Shown: positions 34,901-42,385 of the stretch, piece by piece
How the letters are laid out: each line of letters begins with the position of its first letter
Position numbering within the stretch: the first letter of the stretch is position 1
From: Planctomycetota bacterium
GTDB taxonomy: Bacteria > Planctomycetota > Phycisphaerae > Sedimentisphaerales > Anaerobacaceae
DNA: 64,000 nucleotides
NCBI GenBank assembly: GCA_025459125.1
Contig: JALORE010000001.1
Span: forward strand, 1 to 64,000
Direction of reading: 5' to 3'
Notes under the pieces: model-generated
Told to the model about the DNA's origin: nothing
Database searches by the model: none
The model's input: only the letters and a program-made list of their open reading frames with translations
Translations under genes and position numbers: made by a program

Positions 34901-36497
34901 CTGCCCGCCGGGCCTTTTCAAGGTCCAGGATCAGACGCGGTCCGTGGAGGTCAAGCACCAGGCGCATGCCGCCGTGGAGCATGCTCTTGATCACCGTCGG
35001 AATCTGGTCTTCTCCCTTGGAAGCCTTCTCACGATGCTTTCGCTCCACTTCTACTTCCTTGGCGATGATCTCCGATGCTGGATGTTTCTTCTTGTCGACA
35101 TTGACCCAATGCCCGTCCTGGGTGTGGTTCCACCACTGGCGGTAGGCCATCGGCTGCCGATCCTTCCAGCTGATGATCATCCGGCGATCCCGCCCCTGGG
35201 TGAAGATCGTGTCGGCGTGCTTGTCGGTCCTTTCGACCACACGCCAGTGCGCTGGGATGTTCAGTGCCTCGCGCAGTCCCTGGGCGGTAGTCGGAATCTC
35301 TCCGTGCAGTTTTTCGGCCTGGTAGAGCGCCTCCACCGCCGCCGCGAACCTGTCCTTCATCTCCTCCGGACTTCCCGACATCCTCGAAGCAAAAGCATCC
35401 ACAACCGCCCCGCGGGCCATGCCAACGTCCTCGTGCTTGAGCTTGCCGGCCTCCACCATCGTCCTCACTCGGGCAAGCCGATGCTCGCGGATGTGCTGAC
35501 GTCCCTTGTCCGACACGACCACCATCACATTGCCCGGACCAAAGTGAGCCCGCCCGGTGGTGCCCCTCTCGGTGACGCGCAGGTACCCCTGGTCGATCAG
35601 CCGCGCGTACTTCCGCTCCTCCACGTTGACCTGTCCCCAGTTGGCAAAGTCGAACAGCGTCTTCTTCTCTTCGTCAGTCAAGCTCTCCGGAACTGCGGCG
35701 GGCGGCTCTCGCAGCTGACGGGCTCGATCAACAGCGGCAGCGTAGGATGAGAACCCGCCTTCCACCTTCCCCCAGTTTCCTCCGGGCGGCCTGGCATCCA
35801 GTCGGAAGCTCTTGGGCGCGCCCGAGCCTGGGATGTGCTCGCTCTGCACCCGGTAGAGCGTCGGCCCTTTTTCTCCAAGCATCATCTGCTGGCCGCTATG
35901 GCCGCCGCCGCGAGGCTTGACCGGGGCGCCAATGGCGCGGTGGACCTCCACCTGTTCTTCGTAGGTCGTGGCGGTGTAGCGGGGCTTGGAAGTCGGCCGG
36001 ATCTTGTTCTTGGGCCCCTTGTCCGTGTAGGTCGTGACCGACTCACCCACGGGCACGTACTCGAACACCTGGCCACCGGGCGCCATCTCCCGGTCCTCCA
36101 GCGTGGCCGCCGCGAGCTCTTTGGGATTGACCCACTGGACGATCTGGTAACCGTGAGGCGCAAGGTCAGAGAACTTGCTCACCGCCCGATGCGTCCGCTT
36201 GAGCTCCGCTCGCGGGATCGCCGCCGGAGTCGGTGGCCCCGCTGGCGGTGCGGGAGGCGGATTCGACTCCTGCACCACAACCGGTTCCTTGGGCGCCGCC
36301 GACCCGGATCCGGCATCCCCTGGGTGCGGGACGCTGGTCGTTCCGGTATCGAAATACCAGTAGATGTACCCCGCCCCATGGCGCTTGTGGTAGCCACCGC
36401 GCTTCGATCCGGGAATGGGAGAGAAACCAGCCGGTGCCTTTGCTCGGCCGAACAGACTGAGTTGCTCGGCCTTGATCAGATCCAGCAACAGACGCAT
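28926..36497 (-). CDS. DarB-like antirestriction polyprotein: N6-adenine methyltransferase + SNF2-type helicase, interrupted by an intein
   Basis: 2523 aa precursor (2323 aa after splicing). The ATG at 36497 overlaps the upstream stop as TGATG. Two GYIYWYP-type modules lie near residues 20-52 and 545-577. A class-I methyltransferase follows (VLEPSCGSGVF ~694, NPPY ~763). The helicase has GQDVGLGKTF (~1378-1388), ADEAH (~1586) and HQRNGRGVRQGN (~2136). Methyltransferase plus helicase in one >2000-aa chain is the architecture of P1 DarB, a head-packaged protein that protects incoming DNA from type I restriction. The intein breaks the chain right after DEAH. Confidence 0.85.
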   Translation of the reverse strand: MRLLLDLIKAEQLSLFGRAKAPAGFSPIPGSKRGGYHKRHGAGYIYWYFDTGTTSVPHPGDAGSGSAAPKEPVVVQESNPPPAPPAGPPTPAAIPRAELKRTHRAVSKFSDLAPHGYQIVQWVNPKELAAATLEDREMAPGGQVFEYVPVGESVTTYTDKGPKNKIRPTSKPRYTATTYEEQVEVHRAIGAPVKPRGGGHSGQQMMLGEKGPTLYRVQSEHIPGSGAPKSFRLDARPPGGNWGKVEGGFSSYAAAVDRARQLREPPAAVPESLTDEEKKTLFDFANWGQVNVEERKYARLIDQGYLRVTERGTTGRAHFGPGNVMVVVSDKGRQHIREHRLARVRTMVEAGKLKHEDVGMARGAVVDAFASRMSGSPEEMKDRFAAAVEALYQAEKLHGEIPTTAQGLREALNIPAHWRVVERTDKHADTIFTQGRDRRMIISWKDRQPMAYRQWWNHTQDGHWVNVDKKKHPASEIIAKEVEVERKHREKASKGEDQIPTVIKSMLHGGMRLVLDLHGPRLILDLEKARRAANPRQLGMFGFGAARPPGGGWEMIPRGKHGGYRRRHGDHYEYWYPDKQAIQHAPEPGDPEEAPKPVPAPQPAQEKQEEQVAEAMSKDRTKGQRREANDEAVKIVMKARAEGRGLTDAEAVKVASYTGKGGISGDLNQFYTRTDIAEAMWDVMGAYQQNVQTVLEPSCGSGVFLQTAPKGVKVTGVELDDQAAAVAEVLHAHKGHTIESKAFEQFTIERMGTPPQFDAVIANPPYCTRTGDIPRHKPEYKSADQYFIDTSLDHMKDGGVAVLLIHGGVMGNRSPGACDFRERLLARAEVLDAFRLPNDIFAHVHCGIGADVLVVRKRDDLAGRALAYSQARGELQGVMEGLGCWDQQLVDGDYFEKHPDRILGKALTADETGWRATVIGDADKVPAALRDLTKAKIDSKYVDPAAKPVTADQLGEIEQMKVSLQAAQADIDVAAVPPALGNTQTIDSRRYIYIGEPPKWTLMESVDDVSQIITKSGDAAIKQAHEIAVELQELIRARDAGEFYKSRAIRRRVADKVRAWVKENGIPGSHRALGVLSKSAPTLIDFMACVDSNGELSDLLSKDAAVTLKAAEVDKADLLSVAAYTARRNRGYVPFEDLQHNWEGWESEDDARSRLLKSGDYATDGTADGAIQHMEDYLTGNLYEKLDRETTRMAGLEGSERAQVERQVDLIRKRLDTRRRSIDDIPLQLRVMGWMPLDWFNRWLNTPEGKKQALGWREEGKRVRLVYDQGVYTLEVLNAAGDVARHSSDGTDWLKYMNRLSLKKEKCRDVEEHVEKGFNEWIKASDLRGKLEELYNRTFNAEFRREYSGDPLGLEGIATGVVPHDYQNTAVRWAAETGRGILGQDVGLGKTFIAILLARLRKQQGLARRPMVVVPKSVATNWKEEIETLFPGSRVLVIGEHRAQSRAAKKKAETEARAQGLSGEAFDKYVEANSWSTASDDDTERNRKLASVKQNEYDLIVCTKPAFERIPLKHDTIERYEKEDFWYQRGARIDKIVEGSKQQQTADKRIEKLKASWAQDKLQQKFQHQMDMVFWEDLGVDTLIADEAHCFPSGTLIDGRPIETLRRGDLVSAFDHATGRVVMARVANVQIQVPDSLRRLTLDDGTTVICTGAHPIFTPDGYVLARDVLVGDSLYKNRCSYEGPMRMVQGDAGPDASPGMAPPAGTDRHRSSGADDRRGSGRRIASIPYPAGPRPEEGQVLEPRRVASVEVLEPTGDGTFGGLCPGGVVFNLEVDDHRTYFAEGVLVHNCYKNLYAARSRFGKNPKFLGGSGQSKQARKMQHMAHNVREQDPSNGVYLLTATPTKNSPLEVFNMLQHIDPQAFIDIGVRNSEEFIDRFCKLEDRLILTPPGRGPKKKGEDEEDEDETQFHDDFEGAGNLEEAQCVVGFTNLKELEGIMDKYMMLQTATDVGLKIPDAKQEMHLVDMTPTQKAVYFDLRAKAQTADSRKDPGGMFRMLDQMKKAAQDLSLYDPEEYPDGWTESPKYLACADEASKGVRERGGQIIFCDHNASHERLKKLLMERGLREDQIGIINAQVAPDSEARQRVGDRFNRGEIKVVIGNTGTMGEGVNLQGKKHAAGTTDIHHLDQPWDPGTLHQRNGRGVRQGNRAEQVNVHTYLAKGSFDGFRHSTLMGKERWLDKLRSGANDIDNDMDGQGLDEVEMLAMLSDNPDEALRLIKEKRASAESAWYTRQAQLAVDGFYSYQRKIERMGKMREGETRDRLVEESSRLKRQLLRNELLPLEIKALLNSGDTAPVAVNTYLTGEGDARRLAAGLIRAGTVIQEKDTGYGQPGRMVVEKVDLGERKLTVRSWGYPHSHTIDVDKIAEHGYTVSKYTAVDELREALGKNADVSYLTPLEAITHISPDVLAANQDMVDGAVREWLSKHGRGREMLVRDAGGDIVVAPTDKIGGLKIVYPWGKDRQDLVRALAEANKGPSWREWENPLLKVGRQNYGGGGYGYSRSEGLFSAVAKEAESAWEERRSA
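31131..31730 (-). other. Intein (200 residues) in the helicase DEAH box
   Basis: The host protein reads LIADEAH, then intein Cys1 (CFPSGTLIDGRPIETLRRGD, block A), block B with TGAHPIF (Thr62, His65), block F VFNLEVDDHRTYFAEG, and block G GVLVHN followed by Cys+1. Cys1, the TxxH motif, penultimate His, terminal Asn and Cys+1 are the residues of a class 1 intein, so it should splice. Residues ~92-178 are low-complexity Arg/Gly/Pro sequence, because that DNA encodes a nuclease in another frame. Confidence 0.9.
31181..31456 (-). CDS. DUF559 / EDxHD-type endonuclease nested out of frame inside the intein (91 aa)
   Basis: The ORF lies in the +1 frame relative to the intein, starting within intein residue 92 and stopping in block F. 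Sequence: MKARCEWCKEML (a CxxC pair), RIDIAHPGLMIAVEVDGESH, then AQDQKKDRFLSQGGWRVLRF. The E-V-D-G-x-x-H plus D...R...G-W-x-V-L-R-F pattern is that of Vsr-like/DUF559 nucleases, a family that includes the homing endonuclease I-Bth0305I. An AGGTG five bases before the ATG could allow separate translation. It is probably the homing endonuclease of this intein. Confidence 0.8.
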   Translation of the reverse strand: MKARCEWCKEMLVLTRVQEWHRQRGRIDIAHPGLMIAVEVDGESHRSHIRRAQDQKKDRFLSQGGWRVLRFSNRQVMERLEGCAQAVWFST

Positions 36498-39340
36498 CAC
36501 TGGCGAACCTCCCCGGCCGTCATCGCGACCAGCGCCTTGACGATCCCGCGCACGGACTTTTCGTTCACGGCCGCCAGACCCGCGGCCAGCTGCGGATCGG
36601 CAAGCGCGGCCTGCTGGGCATCGTCCAGCACCCGTCGCACCACCTGATCCAGGCGCACCGCCGGCGCCCGGCCGGCCAGGGTCGCCCGATGCACCTCGGC
36701 CTGCACCAGCCATCGGGCGTGGTGGATGGCACGGTTCAGCAGGGCGTTCCCTCCAACGGCCTTGATCAAGGTCGGGCGCGAACGGTCGGACGCCGCGAAC
36801 AGCGCCCCCTGGTCTCGGTCGGCCTCTGCCTGGAGCTTGTCCAATCGCTTGCGCTCGCGCTCGGCGTCCTTCTCGGCCCGGGCAGCTTCCTTTGCCGCGG
36901 TTTCCCGTTCTCGCTTCTCTGCCGCCCGCGCGGGAGACATACCGAACTCGATGTCCAGCGCCTCGGCCGGCGTCACGCGAGTCCGCCCGAACCCGGCCAG
37001 CACTCCCACGCCCCCCCGGGCCCCCTCGGAGAACGCATGATCCTCATGGTCCTGGACAGAGCGCAGGGCAAAGCCGCGGAAAGCCGCCGGCATCTTGGTC
37101 GTGCCGACGTGTTCGCGGATGATGGTCAGGAGGGCCTTGGCCACGGGGTCCGCGTGGATGCGCTTGGACAGGTCCAGCCCCGAGCTGCCGATCTCCGTCT
37201 GCTGCAGGAACTCCCGATGCGCGACCTTCGCGCCCTTGTCCGACGTGGCCCGGATGTGCAGGTCGGCCTCGACGGCAAGCTTCAAGGACTCGGCGATGGG
37301 CCAGCCATGCTGCTCGGCAACCACCAGGCTGGGAGTTGATAGCGCGAGCGACTCGCGGAGCGTGGGATTCATGCGCTCCAGGATATCCGCGTCGGGCACC
37401 AGCCTCGCGGCCATCACCCGCTCGACCCGCCGGCGACCGTCCTCGTTCAGTAGCGTCCCCCTGCCACCGTTTTCGATGTACTGGGCCTTGTTGTAGTCGT
37501 CGATGATTCCGGCCTGACGCAGTGACCTGACGAAGTCCTCGCTCGCCTTGGAGTACAGGAACTCCGAGAGCGTCTGGTCTGGCTCGATTGCTCCGACCAG
37601 CGCGTCCGTGACGTGCGAGGTTACGAACTGCGCGACCGCCACCTCCTCGCTGCGCGGGTCAAGCCCCTGGGTCAGCGCCTCGTTCATCCGCCGGCCCAAG
37701 AGCTTGAGCTTGGCGTTCTTCTCCCCGGGGTCCTTGACCGTCATCCTCCTGACAATCATCGGTTGCTTCATCGCCCGCACGTCCGCGGCGCTCACGCCGT
37801 ACTTCCGGGCGTTGGCCACGAGGTACGACCGGAGCTTCTCGGCGCTGTCGGGGTACTCGCGGTAGGAGCGTTGGATCGCCATCGCCCGGCCGTTGCCGCC
37901 AAGAACCACGCGGTCCTGGGTGATGATCGGCGGACCGTTCACGGCATCGGGGTTGGTGTTGATCATGATCGCCGGGTCCAGGTTCTTGGCGATCCGGTCC
38001 ACCTTCTCCTGCTCGGCCGTGATCGCGTGGTAGCGGCGCTCCTGGACGTTTTCGGGATAGGCCGGATTCTGGGGGAAGTGCCCGAGGGCCTCGGGCTTGT
38101 GGCTGGCGATCAGATCCGAGGCGTCCATCAGCACGTACTCGGCCTGGACGTTGTCGATTCCCTTGCCGTCAGCAGAACGCAGCTTGACCGAGGTTTCCTC
38201 CCCCTTCACTTCCCGCTGGCGGCCGGCCTCGCGCTTGCGCTTGCTCACAAGGCAGAAGCCGTTGGGCTGCTTCATCACCGCCCACTCGCGGTCCCCGCCC
38301 ATGGCCGCCGCCTGGGCCTCCAGCTCGGCCGCGTCGGGCGAGAACCCTTCGATGTTGTCGTACTCGCCGCGGGCCAAATCGGCCATGCTGATCCGCGCCA
38401 GCGGCGCCGCCTGGGCCTTGCCCTCGGGGGCCTTCTCCGCGGTCGCCTGGCGGTGGTAGCTCTGGACCATCCGGTGGAGGTCTCGCTCGTGGACGTGCGC
38501 CTCTCGACCACTCTCGTCGTGCTTGACGTGGACGATCCCGCGTTTCTTGTCGTGCGCGAGCACCTCGAAGTGCCCTTCTTTCCCCTCGTGCTTGACTTTG
38601 AACTTCGCGCCCGTCGCCAGATCCTCGGACGACGTGAGCCGGCCCTTGGACGGCAAGCGATAGAAGTAGCGCCACCGCGGCCTGGGCTTGCCGGTGGGGA
38701 CGCGCTTCAGGTACTTGTGCCCTGCGGCCTTGCCCACTAGCTCCTCGCCGATGGCTTCTCGGGCCTCCAAGTCATCACCCTCGGCGACCATCCACACCAA
38801 CTCCGGCGGCACAGGCTCGGACCGGAGACGGAGCGCCAGGCGCTCGGCCCGGAGGGAGGGCCCGGCGTAGGCCCCGGGGATGTCCCAGGTAAGCAACTCG
38901 CCCTCGGTCGACTTCTGCACCATCACCCGGTCGACACGTCCACCCCACCGATCCGGCCGCGGTGGCGCGCTCGACCGGTAGAGCTCAACGCACCGCCTGG
39001 CGATCTCGGACCGCAGCTGCAGGTCCCGGGGCGCCATCCCGCGCAGCCCGGTGAGCAGGTGCCGACGGAACGTGATCGGGTCTGGCGCTGTCACCCAATC
39101 CCTAACAGCCTCGCCCAGCGCCTGCTCGGCAGCGATGGACAGGCCCAGCCCTCGACTCACGTCATCCGGAGAGCGAACGGGAAAGCCTCCGGGCAAGATC
39201 GCCTCGGGCTCGCGAGACACCTCGGTCAGCCGGGTAAGCGCCGACTGATCGATCATCACCGGCCGGCGCAAGCCGAAGATCAATCGCGGTCCCTGGCCAG
39301 CGGTTCCTGCGCCCAGGGCGCCCGGCAATGATCCGATCAT
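36497..39340 (-). CDS. DdrB-like ParB-domain polyvalent protein
   Basis: 947 aa. ATG 39340 follows GGAGG; the track ORF extends falsely into the terminase shadow. Near residue 208 lies the linker KYLKRVPTGKPRPRWRYFYR. Residues ~405-490 carry the DdrB-like ParB domain (LIASHKPEALGHFPQNPAY, PPIITQDRVVLGGNGRAMAI). A long helical region follows, with a basic/acidic coil (EKDAERERKRLDKLQAEADR). In P1, DdrB belongs to the head-borne dar antirestriction set, matching its place beside the DarB-like gene. It may grip DNA during packaging or ejection. Confidence 0.8.
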   Translation of the reverse strand: MIGSLPGALGAGTAGQGPRLIFGLRRPVMIDQSALTRLTEVSREPEAILPGGFPVRSPDDVSRGLGLSIAAEQALGEAVRDWVTAPDPITFRRHLLTGLRGMAPRDLQLRSEIARRCVELYRSSAPPRPDRWGGRVDRVMVQKSTEGELLTWDIPGAYAGPSLRAERLALRLRSEPVPPELVWMVAEGDDLEAREAIGEELVGKAAGHKYLKRVPTGKPRPRWRYFYRLPSKGRLTSSEDLATGAKFKVKHEGKEGHFEVLAHDKKRGIVHVKHDESGREAHVHERDLHRMVQSYHRQATAEKAPEGKAQAAPLARISMADLARGEYDNIEGFSPDAAELEAQAAAMGGDREWAVMKQPNGFCLVSKRKREAGRQREVKGEETSVKLRSADGKGIDNVQAEYVLMDASDLIASHKPEALGHFPQNPAYPENVQERRYHAITAEQEKVDRIAKNLDPAIMINTNPDAVNGPPIITQDRVVLGGNGRAMAIQRSYREYPDSAEKLRSYLVANARKYGVSAADVRAMKQPMIVRRMTVKDPGEKNAKLKLLGRRMNEALTQGLDPRSEEVAVAQFVTSHVTDALVGAIEPDQTLSEFLYSKASEDFVRSLRQAGIIDDYNKAQYIENGGRGTLLNEDGRRRVERVMAARLVPDADILERMNPTLRESLALSTPSLVVAEQHGWPIAESLKLAVEADLHIRATSDKGAKVAHREFLQQTEIGSSGLDLSKRIHADPVAKALLTIIREHVGTTKMPAAFRGFALRSVQDHEDHAFSEGARGGVGVLAGFGRTRVTPAEALDIEFGMSPARAAEKRERETAAKEAARAEKDAERERKRLDKLQAEADRDQGALFAASDRSRPTLIKAVGGNALLNRAIHHARWLVQAEVHRATLAGRAPAVRLDQVVRRVLDDAQQAALADPQLAAGLAAVNEKSVRGIVKALVAMTAGEVRQ

Positions 39341-39357
39341 CCGAGGTACCTCCGCTT

Positions 39358-39389
39358 GAAAGAGAGGCGGCCCCCCACCTGACCGCCTC
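39358..39389 (-). terminator. Possible weak terminator between large terminase and DdrB-like gene
   Basis: On the minus strand GAGGCGG, a 12-base loop and CCGCCTC form a seven-bp stem followed by TCTTTC. The U-tract is interrupted, so termination would be partial. It occupies a 119-base gap, one of few noncoding gaps in the head region. Confidence 0.3.
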
Positions 39390-39459
39390 GGTCCCTCCGA
39401 TGCAGAGGAAGGAGAGCGGGAACCCTCAGAACCTCGGCACCGGAACACTCCTGACCATG

Positions 39460-41352
39460 TCAGAAGCCCCCGCCGATGCCGTATCCAAATCCCAGATCGG
39501 CAGCAGTCGGCGATCTCTCGTCGAGCGAAGGATCGCAACGCGCAGGGGTGTCATGCTCCTGACGATACTCTGGGGGATCAAGCGGAGCAACTGTATTTGC
39601 GGGAGGTTGCACGACATGGGCAGGAAGCGCCGCCCGCGCCGGGCCTGGAAGGGCGGCTACTTCTTGCGGCAGAGCGTTAATCTGTGCCTGTTGCGCGTCC
39701 CCGAAACTAAACTGGAATCCGCCGGCGCGGATGGCCGTGTCAGCCATCCACATTGCCATGACACAGTCATCGTGCTCGCCGACGCTGACCACCTGTCCAT
39801 TCTGCCAGCTCATGGCCATCAGCTCGCCCATGATGATGTCAGTTACCTCGATACTGCGCTGATCGCCACGGGGCCAACGCCACTTGCGATTCTCCAAGGT
39901 CATCCTGAGCGAGGGCACGCCGCGGTCGAGGTTGTGCTTGCCCATGGTGAGCGAGGTCATCCCCTTCCGCCAGGGCTGCTTGGGCTGGACGCCCGAGGTG
40001 AAGAACTTGCGGATCGGGATGTCGGTGTCGCGTCGGAGCTCGTCGGTGAAGATCCTCTGGAACTGGTTGCTCTCCGCGTGCGCCACCTCGAAGCCGTAGA
40101 TCACGTAGACTTCCTTGATCTCGTCCAACTGCTTCTGAAACCCCCATCCGCGACCGCGCCGGCAGTCCACCAACCAGCGGTTGCGCTGCTCGTCGACGGC
40201 GGTCGTGAAGATCACGGTCCAGTCGGCAGAACTTGAGGCGCTCATGGCAAAGTCGATGCCCGTGTAGATCATGCAGCCACGCTCGCGCCAGTAGCCCCCA
40301 GGCAACCCCAAGATGTACGGCAGGCGCACGTCCCCGCCCTCGAACAGCTTGCTCGGGAACAGCGACGCCTCGTCCGACAGCGGCTGACACAGAAACTCCC
40401 GGGCGAACCGCGCCGGGCCGAGTTCCTGGCGCTTCGCCTCCAACCGGTCGCGGTTGTAGCGCTCCGGAAACAGCACCCGTCCGAACTTGTCAATCGCGGG
40501 ATACTTCCGGACCGTGTACCTGCCGGTCCCCTCGATGTGCCCGTAGAGGTCGGCGTAGTGCATCGGCGTGCCGACCACCACGATCTGGCCACCGGGCGTG
40601 ACCATGTTCGAGATGGCCGACAAGAAGTAATCGATGTTCCTCCGGCGGATCGTCTCGGAGTAGATGTCCTCATCCGTGAGGCAGTCGTCGACGACAATCC
40701 AGCTCGGGTGACCACCGCGGATCTTCACGCCCATGCCGCGAGCGCGAATGATCGTGCCGTTGCGGAGCGTGATCTCTTTCTTGCTCCACAGGCGATCCTC
40801 GGTGACTGGAACCAGGTGCCGGAGCTTGGGGTTGGTCAGCAGCTCCTCTTTGACCAGCGCCAGCAGTGCATTCGCGGTGTCCTGGGTCGATGAGAAGATG
40901 TAGCCCAGGCTCTTGGGCTTGCGGTAGCCACCCATCCAGATGGGATAGGCGAGGCTGAAGAAATGCGACTTACCGTGGTCGCGGGCAGCTTCAACTAGGA
41001 CTCGATCATGGGTGGTGACCAGCTCGTCCCACTCTTCATGATGCCGTCCGACCAACGACTTCCCATTGTAGGGCGGCTCCTGCGGGGCGGTGATTACCTC
41101 CGAGAAAAAGTAGGCCAGGGAAGTGGACAGCAACTCGCGCTGCGCTACGTTCCAGATCCTGTCGTCTTCGGGAGCCACCTCCGCGAGCTTGAGGCTGGAC
41201 TCCACCTGATCAGACGAAACATCGGCTGAGAAGATGAGCTCGGACAGCGGCAGCGCCCGGATTCCGCCAAGGATGGGGGTCCGGTCGTGAGGCTGGTTGC
41301 GTAGCAACGCCGGCGGAACGTGCTCGGCTACGGGTGTGCGCTCGATGATCAC
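39460..41352 (-). CDS. terL: Terminase large subunit
   Basis: 630 aa. ATPase motifs: VLVEAARDHGKSHFFS (Walker A variant GxxxxGKS-like, DHGKSH), WIVVDDCLTDED (Walker B), VVVGTPMHYADLYG (coupling motif). The nuclease part begins YTGIDFAMSASSSADWTVIF with the metal-binding Asp, and ends EHDDCVMAMWMADTAI. It drives DNA into the capsid through the portal. The C-terminal ~70 residues are a Pro/Ala-rich tail. The ATG overlaps the stop of the RlpA-like gene. No obvious small subunit lies adjacent; the 224-aa gene at 50 kb is one weak candidate. Confidence 0.92.
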   Translation of the reverse strand: MIIERTPVAEHVPPALLRNQPHDRTPILGGIRALPLSELIFSADVSSDQVESSLKLAEVAPEDDRIWNVAQRELLSTSLAYFFSEVITAPQEPPYNGKSLVGRHHEEWDELVTTHDRVLVEAARDHGKSHFFSLAYPIWMGGYRKPKSLGYIFSSTQDTANALLALVKEELLTNPKLRHLVPVTEDRLWSKKEITLRNGTIIRARGMGVKIRGGHPSWIVVDDCLTDEDIYSETIRRRNIDYFLSAISNMVTPGGQIVVVGTPMHYADLYGHIEGTGRYTVRKYPAIDKFGRVLFPERYNRDRLEAKRQELGPARFAREFLCQPLSDEASLFPSKLFEGGDVRLPYILGLPGGYWRERGCMIYTGIDFAMSASSSADWTVIFTTAVDEQRNRWLVDCRRGRGWGFQKQLDEIKEVYVIYGFEVAHAESNQFQRIFTDELRRDTDIPIRKFFTSGVQPKQPWRKGMTSLTMGKHNLDRGVPSLRMTLENRKWRWPRGDQRSIEVTDIIMGELMAMSWQNGQVVSVGEHDDCVMAMWMADTAIRAGGFQFSFGDAQQAQINALPQEVAALPGPARAALPAHVVQPPANTVAPLDPPEYRQEHDTPARCDPSLDERSPTAADLGFGYGIGGGF

Positions 41353-41732
41353 GAGATCAACGGCGCCTCGCGCACGATCTCCAGCGTCACGCGCGACAAA
41401 AACGGGGGACGCCCTAGCTTCACCCAGAGGGCCCAGCTCAAATCAACCACGGCGCGCCGCCGCCAGCCGCGCTTCAACCTGATCTGCACCTCCCACCGCC
41501 GGCCGTCGGTGGCCCCCCACGGCCCGGAGTCGCGGACTGTCGACCAAACGCACCGTCGCCCGCCGCCCACGCACACGCGAACGCGAGCACCGCACCGGCC
41601 ACGCCAGCGACGGATGGCGATGTGCTCGGACTGCCACGTCAGCCGGCCGCCGCACGCGAGCTCTCCATGGTTGTGGCCGTCGCCCGGGTGATAGACGCTC
41701 AGGGCCCCGACCAGGACAAGTGCTTCGATCAT
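41349..41732 (-). CDS. RlpA-like double-psi barrel protein, probable cell-wall function
   Basis: 127 aa from ATG 41732, coupled as ATGA to the FmdB-type gene. A short hydrophobic N-terminus (MIEALVLVGALS) precedes VYHPGDGHNHGELACGGRLT and EHIAIRRWRGRCGARVRVCV, then VRDSGPWGA. This follows the RlpA/expansin double-psi barrel order (Gly/Ala-rich loop, IAxR, V-x-V, D-x-GP). It would act on or bind peptidoglycan, in keeping with the neighbouring endolysin and holin-like genes. Short for a complete enzyme. Confidence 0.65.
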   Translation of the reverse strand: MIEALVLVGALSVYHPGDGHNHGELACGGRLTWQSEHIAIRRWRGRCGARVRVCVGGGRRCVWSTVRDSGPWGATDGRRWEVQIRLKRGWRRRAVVDLSWALWVKLGRPPFLSRVTLEIVREAPLIS

Positions 41733-41992
41733 CTGCTGTAGATGCGCTTGCCTGCCCCGCCCTCGCGCCCGGTGGTCCCGCGGTCTCGCCAATCGCGACC
41801 GAACTCGCGCTCGATCCTGTCGGGCCCGCCAATGATGGCTCCAGAGGGGCCAGCCACCCGAACCAGGGCGGGGGCGCTCATCAGACGCTCCATGCCAGAC
41901 CCGCAGCGGCACGTTGGCGCGGGCCCGTCAAAAGCGACGTGGTGCTCACTCACATGGCCACACGTTGGACATCGGTAGTCGTACAACGGCAT
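41729..41992 (-). CDS. FmdB-family zinc-ribbon protein (87 aa)
   Basis: 87 aa starting MPLYDYRCPTCGHVSEHHV with a second pair CRCGSGMERL, the classical FmdB/CxxC_CxxC_SSSS zinc ribbon. The C-terminus is basic and Gly-rich. FmdB-like proteins are common small regulators of unknown mechanism in bacteria and phages. It lies just before the RlpA-like and terminase genes. Confidence 0.75.
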   Translation of the reverse strand: MPLYDYRCPTCGHVSEHHVAFDGPAPTCRCGSGMERLMSAPALVRVAGPSGAIIGGPDRIEREFGRDWRDRGTTGREGGAGKRIYSR

Positions 41993-41998
41993 CGATTG

Positions 41999-42385
41999 TC
42001 ACTTCCCCTTCTCCAGAAACGGAGCCACCGACAGAAACTCTCCGCTCCGGCGCTTTTCGCTGAGAGCCTGGGTCACCCGGTGCCCCCGCTCGGCCACGCG
42101 CCCGGCGATGTCCATCACACGCTTTACGCGATGGCGGGCGATCTTGGCCTCGGCCATCACCCGCGGCCCTCGTCGGCGACTGCGCAATCCGTCCTGTGCG
42201 GACAACGCGGTCTCCAGGTCTGCCTCGGAGATCACGCCCATGGCGATCAACAGGCGTCCGAGCAAGGCGTCTGGATCTCCGCGTTGCTGTCCTATGGCCT
42301 CTGACAGCTGGGCTTCGTTGATCATGCCAAGGGCCAACAGGACGTTCCCGATGTTGGTCCGATCCGGATCTTTATCTTTCATCAT
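41999..42385 (-). CDS. MshEN/GspE-N-like domain protein (128 aa)
   Basis: 128 aa. Two tandem copies of a short motif, IGNVLLALGMINEAQLSEAI and LGRLLIAMGVISEADLETAL, each followed by Gln, match the MshEN (T2SSE_N) domain, which in host ATPases can bind c-di-GMP. The C-terminal half is basic and helical. This domain standing alone in a phage lysis cassette is unusual. Ligand binding is untested. Confidence 0.65.
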   Translation of the reverse strand: MMKDKDPDRTNIGNVLLALGMINEAQLSEAIGQQRGDPDALLGRLLIAMGVISEADLETALSAQDGLRSRRRGPRVMAEAKIARHRVKRVMDIAGRVAERGHRVTQALSEKRRSGEFLSVAPFLEKGK

